Source of the DNA: Liquidambar formosana
Taxonomy: Eukaryota > Streptophyta > Magnoliopsida > Saxifragales > Altingiaceae
Assembly (NCBI GenBank): GCA_039720395.1
Contig: CM077828.1
Location: forward strand, 27,570,717-27,634,716
DNA length: 64,000 nucleotides
Direction: 5' to 3'
Within the stretch, counting starts at the first letter, position 1, and the number at the start of each line of letters is the position of its first letter. Below, piece after piece: positions 60,390-64,000 of the stretch. The notes under the pieces are model-generated. The model searched no databases. It saw only the letters and a list, made by a program, of their open reading frames with translations, and was not told where the DNA came from. The position numbers and the translations under genes were made by a program.

Positions 60390-61670
60390 TATATAAATAA
60401 GTTAGTAATTAAAATGGTTAGGAGGCATTTGTCTCTCAATTTAAAATCTATATTTTCTTTAATGTAAAATTTTAAAATACCCCAATTTCGCAGTTACATA
60501 ACTTCAAAATGAAAATGAACAAAATAATTACATGCATTAATATAAATTCAAATTCACTAATCCATTATCATTCGATTCTCTTCAACGAATAATGGGGTGT
60601 GCAATTGTGCACATGTGCATCATGTGTACCACCACTTCTAATGCTATAAGAAATAGATTAGGAAACCCCTTGTCTCTTACTTTTATATCTATGCTTGAAC
60701 ACAAATTCATTATGGTGAGAAAATTAAGATGTTGTACGTGCATGCAGCACTATGCTTAGTACTTGTATAATATATCATAGTTAATGGGCAACAAAAAAAA
60801 AAAATATATATATATATATATATATCATACTAAACAAGATTTTTCCCTCATGTCCCCTTAGATGGGCTAAACTTGAGTGAGATGGTATTTAATGTGCATG
60901 TGTGCTTTTGGTATGGGTTTTGTACTTTTGTGAATTATTTACATTCCATATAATTGACAACTGCACGAGTGTCATATAATTTATGGTTTTCCTTATTTGT
61001 CCCTCTATTTATTTATTTTGTAAAAATAAAAATATCAACACTATCAAAGACAAGACCTAGCAACTAAACCTTACAAAAGATTGCCTAAAATTTATGTAAG
61101 AAAAATAGAACCCAAAACTAAGTGCATTCAATCCAATGACTCAAATATCATCTACTTTATTTCATTTTCTAAACACATTACCAATTTGCATTCAGAATAC
61201 TATGTATATTCTTAGAAAACGAAAAACAAAAAGAGAATACTATGCATGTCCCTAAGACATCTCTCTAAATTGCAAACGACAAATTTTGCATTACCTTCAA
61301 TAATATAAATACTTTTTACATCCTTACTCCTAACAAGATAGATACGATATCAATGGGCAATAACTTGAACTTTAGAAAATGTTAATCATTCAATTACGTT
61401 AATCGTACAATAATAAATTTATTACAATTATCTCTATTTTTCTCTTCTCTTTTTTTTTTTTTTTGGCTAATACACATCCACACACAATTATCTCTAATTA
61501 TCGATCGCACTACTCCTTATAATTGAATAATAAAAGTTTATAACAGAGATGCTATTTGCTCTTAACACCCCCCCCAAAAAAAAAAAAAAAAAAAAAAAGG
61601 GAAATGAAAAGAAAAGAAGATATACAAAAAGCCTCCCTCATTCCTTATTACTCTTAAACTTGAGTTGTGC
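60390..61670. other. Intergenic AT-rich DNA, no gene seen
   Basis: A TA tract is near 60801-60826, and C-run/A-run near 61567-61599. No coding sequence is recognised. Confidence 0.6.
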
Positions 61671-61680
61671 TAAAGGCTCT

Positions 61681-62193
61681 TTTTTTTTTTTTTTTTTTTG
61701 ATGAAAGACGATATATATTAGATTATGAAGAAATATGAGTCAGGTCGAAAGCAACCTGATCCCTTATACAAGATGGGATTTCTTCCATCCAAACCAGAAC
61801 ATTCTCAACAAATTTGGCATGCTTTGCTAACCCATGGGCAACCTCATTCCCCGTCCTACCAACATGTTTGAATTTCCATGACACAAAAGAGGAAGCAGCA
61901 TCAACCAAAATATCCTCTATTATCAAACCCATAGCTGTTTGAGGTACTACTTGAGAATCAAGAGCACCCATGACTTCCACGTTGTCACCTTCAAAATCGA
62001 CATCTCGCAAACCCAAATCAGTTGCAAATTCAACTGCGAGTCGAAGGGCAATGGCTTCAACTTGAGAGGGCTCGAACAAACCAGTTTGCTTCTTCGAAAT
62101 CGCTGCCATAACCTGGCCTTCATGGTCACGTACCACAACCCCGAATCCCACACTTGAATTCTCCGCAAACACAGCGCCATCAGCATTAACTGA
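61681..62193 (-). mobile_element. 5'-truncated LINE remnant: C-terminal RNase H-like domain plus poly(A)
   Basis: On the minus strand an open frame from about 62193 to 61723 reads NADGAVFAENSSVGFGVVVRD..., then EVEAIALRLAVEFATDLG and DVDFEGDNVEVM. This is the RVT_3-type RNase H found at the end of plant L1-group LINE ORF2, with the acidic residues (D of NADG, E of VEAI, D of EGDN) retained. An A-tail (T-run 61681-61699 on plus) follows the stop by about 25 bp. No reverse transcriptase precedes it, so the copy is truncated. It could alternatively be an isolated RNase H-like gene; no promoter is seen. Confidence 0.75.
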
Positions 62194-62199
62194 TGATAG

Positions 62200-62840
62200 A
62201 ATTTATTGTTTGAGAGTGCAAATATTGTTTGTTGGCTTTCTCACTTCCATAGGCTAGGATTATTATTATTATTATTATTATTTTTTGGACAATTGATAGA
62301 ATTTACTCATACCCATGAATCCCTCAATATCAATAAATGGGTATCAATGTTTTTTTATAAGTTTGAATCCGAAATCACTCACTTAACAAGTAAAAAGAAT
62401 GTTATTAAATTTTCATACCACTAGTCATTGACTTATTAAGCATCCGTTTGAATAAACTTATAGTCTTAAACTTCTTGTTTTTTATTTTTAAAAGTAAAAT
62501 GAATATTTTTTTTTTATAGTTTCCTTATAGAACAAAAGTGTTAATAATTATTTTTCAAAGTTGAGCTTGGAAAATTTTTTACTATGATAACTTTTAAAAC
62601 TTTTTACCCAAAATTTTTGTTTTTGAATTTTTATACGAAAGGAGTCTAAATGCTTAATGATGATTAAAAAACAAAAAAAAAAAAAAAAAAGGATTATACA
62701 CGTAGAAATTGGAACGAGTCCTTTTCTGCCACGTCCTCAAGCTCGCGGGACCGTGGCCTCAATTCCTCAAACCATCACTACCCCAAAACCCTAAACCCTG
62801 TAAAAACGCGCGTACAGATACTCGTGTCAGCTCAACTGAA
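62200..62840. promoter_or_regulatory. Upstream region of MPP10
   Basis: AT-rich with an ATT repeat (about 62259-62282) and an A-run near 62670-62690. From about 62700 the base composition shifts toward the leader, which includes the CCCTAAACCCTGTAAAA stretch (around 62788), a telo-box-like motif common upstream of plant ribosome-biogenesis genes. Confidence 0.45.
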
Positions 62841-62847
62841 CTCAACC

Positions 62848-64000
62848 ATGGCGGACCCAAACGGTGGCGGCGGCGGCGGTGGCGTCGAAGCGCTCCATCG
62901 GCTCAAAAGCATAGACCCACCATTGTGGCTCTCACCGTCTCCCGAACTCTCACAGACAGCTCGCTTAGCCTCCCAACACCTCTTCTCCTCCCTTTTACCC
63001 TTCACCCCCAAATCACCCTTCGATCGCCTCCTCATCGACGGCTTCGACGCCGAGCAGATTTGGCAGCAGATCGATCTCCAATCCCAGCCGTTGATCTCCT
63101 CCCTCCGTCGCGAACTCAAGCGGTTCGAGAAGAATCCACAAGAAATCTCGAAGCTTTTTGGTGAAAACAAGGTTCTGGATGAGAAGAGAGTGGGTTTAGA
63201 GGAGGAAAGTCAGGGTTTTGATGAGGTTGATGAATATGAAGATATGGAAGCGTTTGATGAAGATGACGAGGAAGGTGAAGAGGGAGAGGATGGTGAAGAA
63301 GAAGATGAAGAGAAAGACCAGGAGGAGGAAGAGGAGGATGAGGGAGGGGGTGGAGATGGTGGGATTGAGGATAGATTTTTGAAGATTAAGGATTTGGAAG
63401 AGTATTTGGAGGAAGATGAGGCGAGGGAGTACGGATTGAAGAAGACGAAGAAGAAGAGCAATGGTGTTAAGGTTTCCAGTGACACTGAAGAGGATGACGA
63501 TAAAGAAGAAGATGATGAAGACGGGGATGAGGAAGACGAAGAGGAAGATGATGAGGTGAGTATGCTTTTTCTCTTGTATTAGGCATCATTTGACTTAACA
63601 ATTCGGAAATACTTTCATGCTTTTGAAAGCAAAAATTGCATTGAATTTTAGCTCTTGAAAGCGAGAAAGTAATTTCAAATCGTAAACAAACATCGCCTAA
63701 GATCGTTTTGCTTCCAATTGGTTTTGGGAATGCCCATTTCCCCCCTTCGATTTGTTGTTTATTCTCTTTGACATTTTGTATTGTAGCTTGGAGAATTTGG
63801 GCTTGGTGGTGATGAAAATGAAGGAATGGACGAGTTGGCAACAGCAAGGTGGGGTTGTAGGTTCTTAGATATATGAAGCTATCTCGATTTTCTTTAATTA
63901 TAACGGATAGTTTCGGCTTAGCATTTTCATTTGGTGGGCTGTGTGTGCATGTGCGTGTGTGATATTCAGATACCAAGACTTCTTTGGTGCTAAAAAGCAA
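62848..64000 (+). CDS. MPP10: U3 small nucleolar ribonucleoprotein MPP10, 5' part (three exons, runs off window)
   Basis: Exons: 62848-63555, 63787-63848 and 63970-64000 (cut by the window edge). Joins are GT-AG and in frame. Start MADPNG, then a Gly run; residues 14-105 are the conserved N-terminal part (LHRLKSIDPPLWLSPSPELS, FDRLLIDGFDAEQIWQQIDL). A long Asp/Glu-rich tract follows with the conserved IEDRFLKIKDLEEYLEEDEA segment near residue 172. Exon 3 begins YQDFFGAKKQ, a hallmark of MPP10. The protein joins the SSU processome with IMP3 and IMP4 and is needed for 18S rRNA processing in the nucleolus. The C-terminal half lies outside. Confidence 0.95.

Noticed and set aside
62709..63164. 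151-codon plus-strand ORF and several Ser/Glu-rich minus ORFs
   Set aside because: Shadow frames of MPP10 exon 1; the MPP10 frame has family support and correct splicing.

Overview
This window is nuclear DNA from a flowering plant, most likely a woody eudicot; the sequence does not let me name the species. The evidence is AT-rich intergenic DNA, many-exon genes with GT-AG introns and in-frame joins, plant-only families, a Ty3/gypsy chromovirus-type retrotransposon with a plant initiator-Met primer site, tRNA-derived SINEs, MITEs and many microsatellites. There are no operons, CRISPR arrays or bacterial features.

Layout: (1) 1-1.33 kb, minus strand: 5' end of a BOI/SBP-type RING E3 ligase gene (first coding exon, leader intron, leader exon). 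(2) 1.4-8.7 kb: intergenic repeats and MITEs. (3) 8.77-13.71 kb, plus: six-exon UVR-ApaG gene, probably plastid-targeted, whose start region carries an apparent one-base frameshift. (4) 13.7-20.2 kb: intergenic, with foldback elements and microsatellites. (5) 20.2-23.6 kb, plus: multi-pass membrane protein of the rolling-stone-like family, 356 aa from eight coding exons after a leader intron. (6) 24.4-51.4 kb: an old tandem duplication. Units of about 6.3 kb each carry a GC-rich exon-1-like fragment, a small Cys-rich ORF and an Ole e 1/extensin-type secreted protein gene. Unit B also contains a solo LTR (34.8-35.9 kb) and a 10.1-kb, very young Tekay/Del-like retrotransposon (36.5-46.7 kb). (7) 51.8-58.0 kb, minus: five-exon PX domain + Rubicon-homology protein, 1169 aa. 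(8) 58.1-62.2 kb: intergenic, with a minisatellite, a MITE and a LINE RNase H remnant. (9) 62.85 kb to the edge, plus: 5' part of the U3 snoRNP protein gene MPP10.

The genes are independent eukaryotic units with ordinary housekeeping or trafficking roles (ubiquitination, plastid, endosome, ribosome biogenesis). The unusual part is the 26-kb duplicated cluster: an intact Ole e 1 gene beside a frameshifted copy, an unrecognised small-ORF family with one intact and several broken members, and a retrotransposon inserted long after the duplication.
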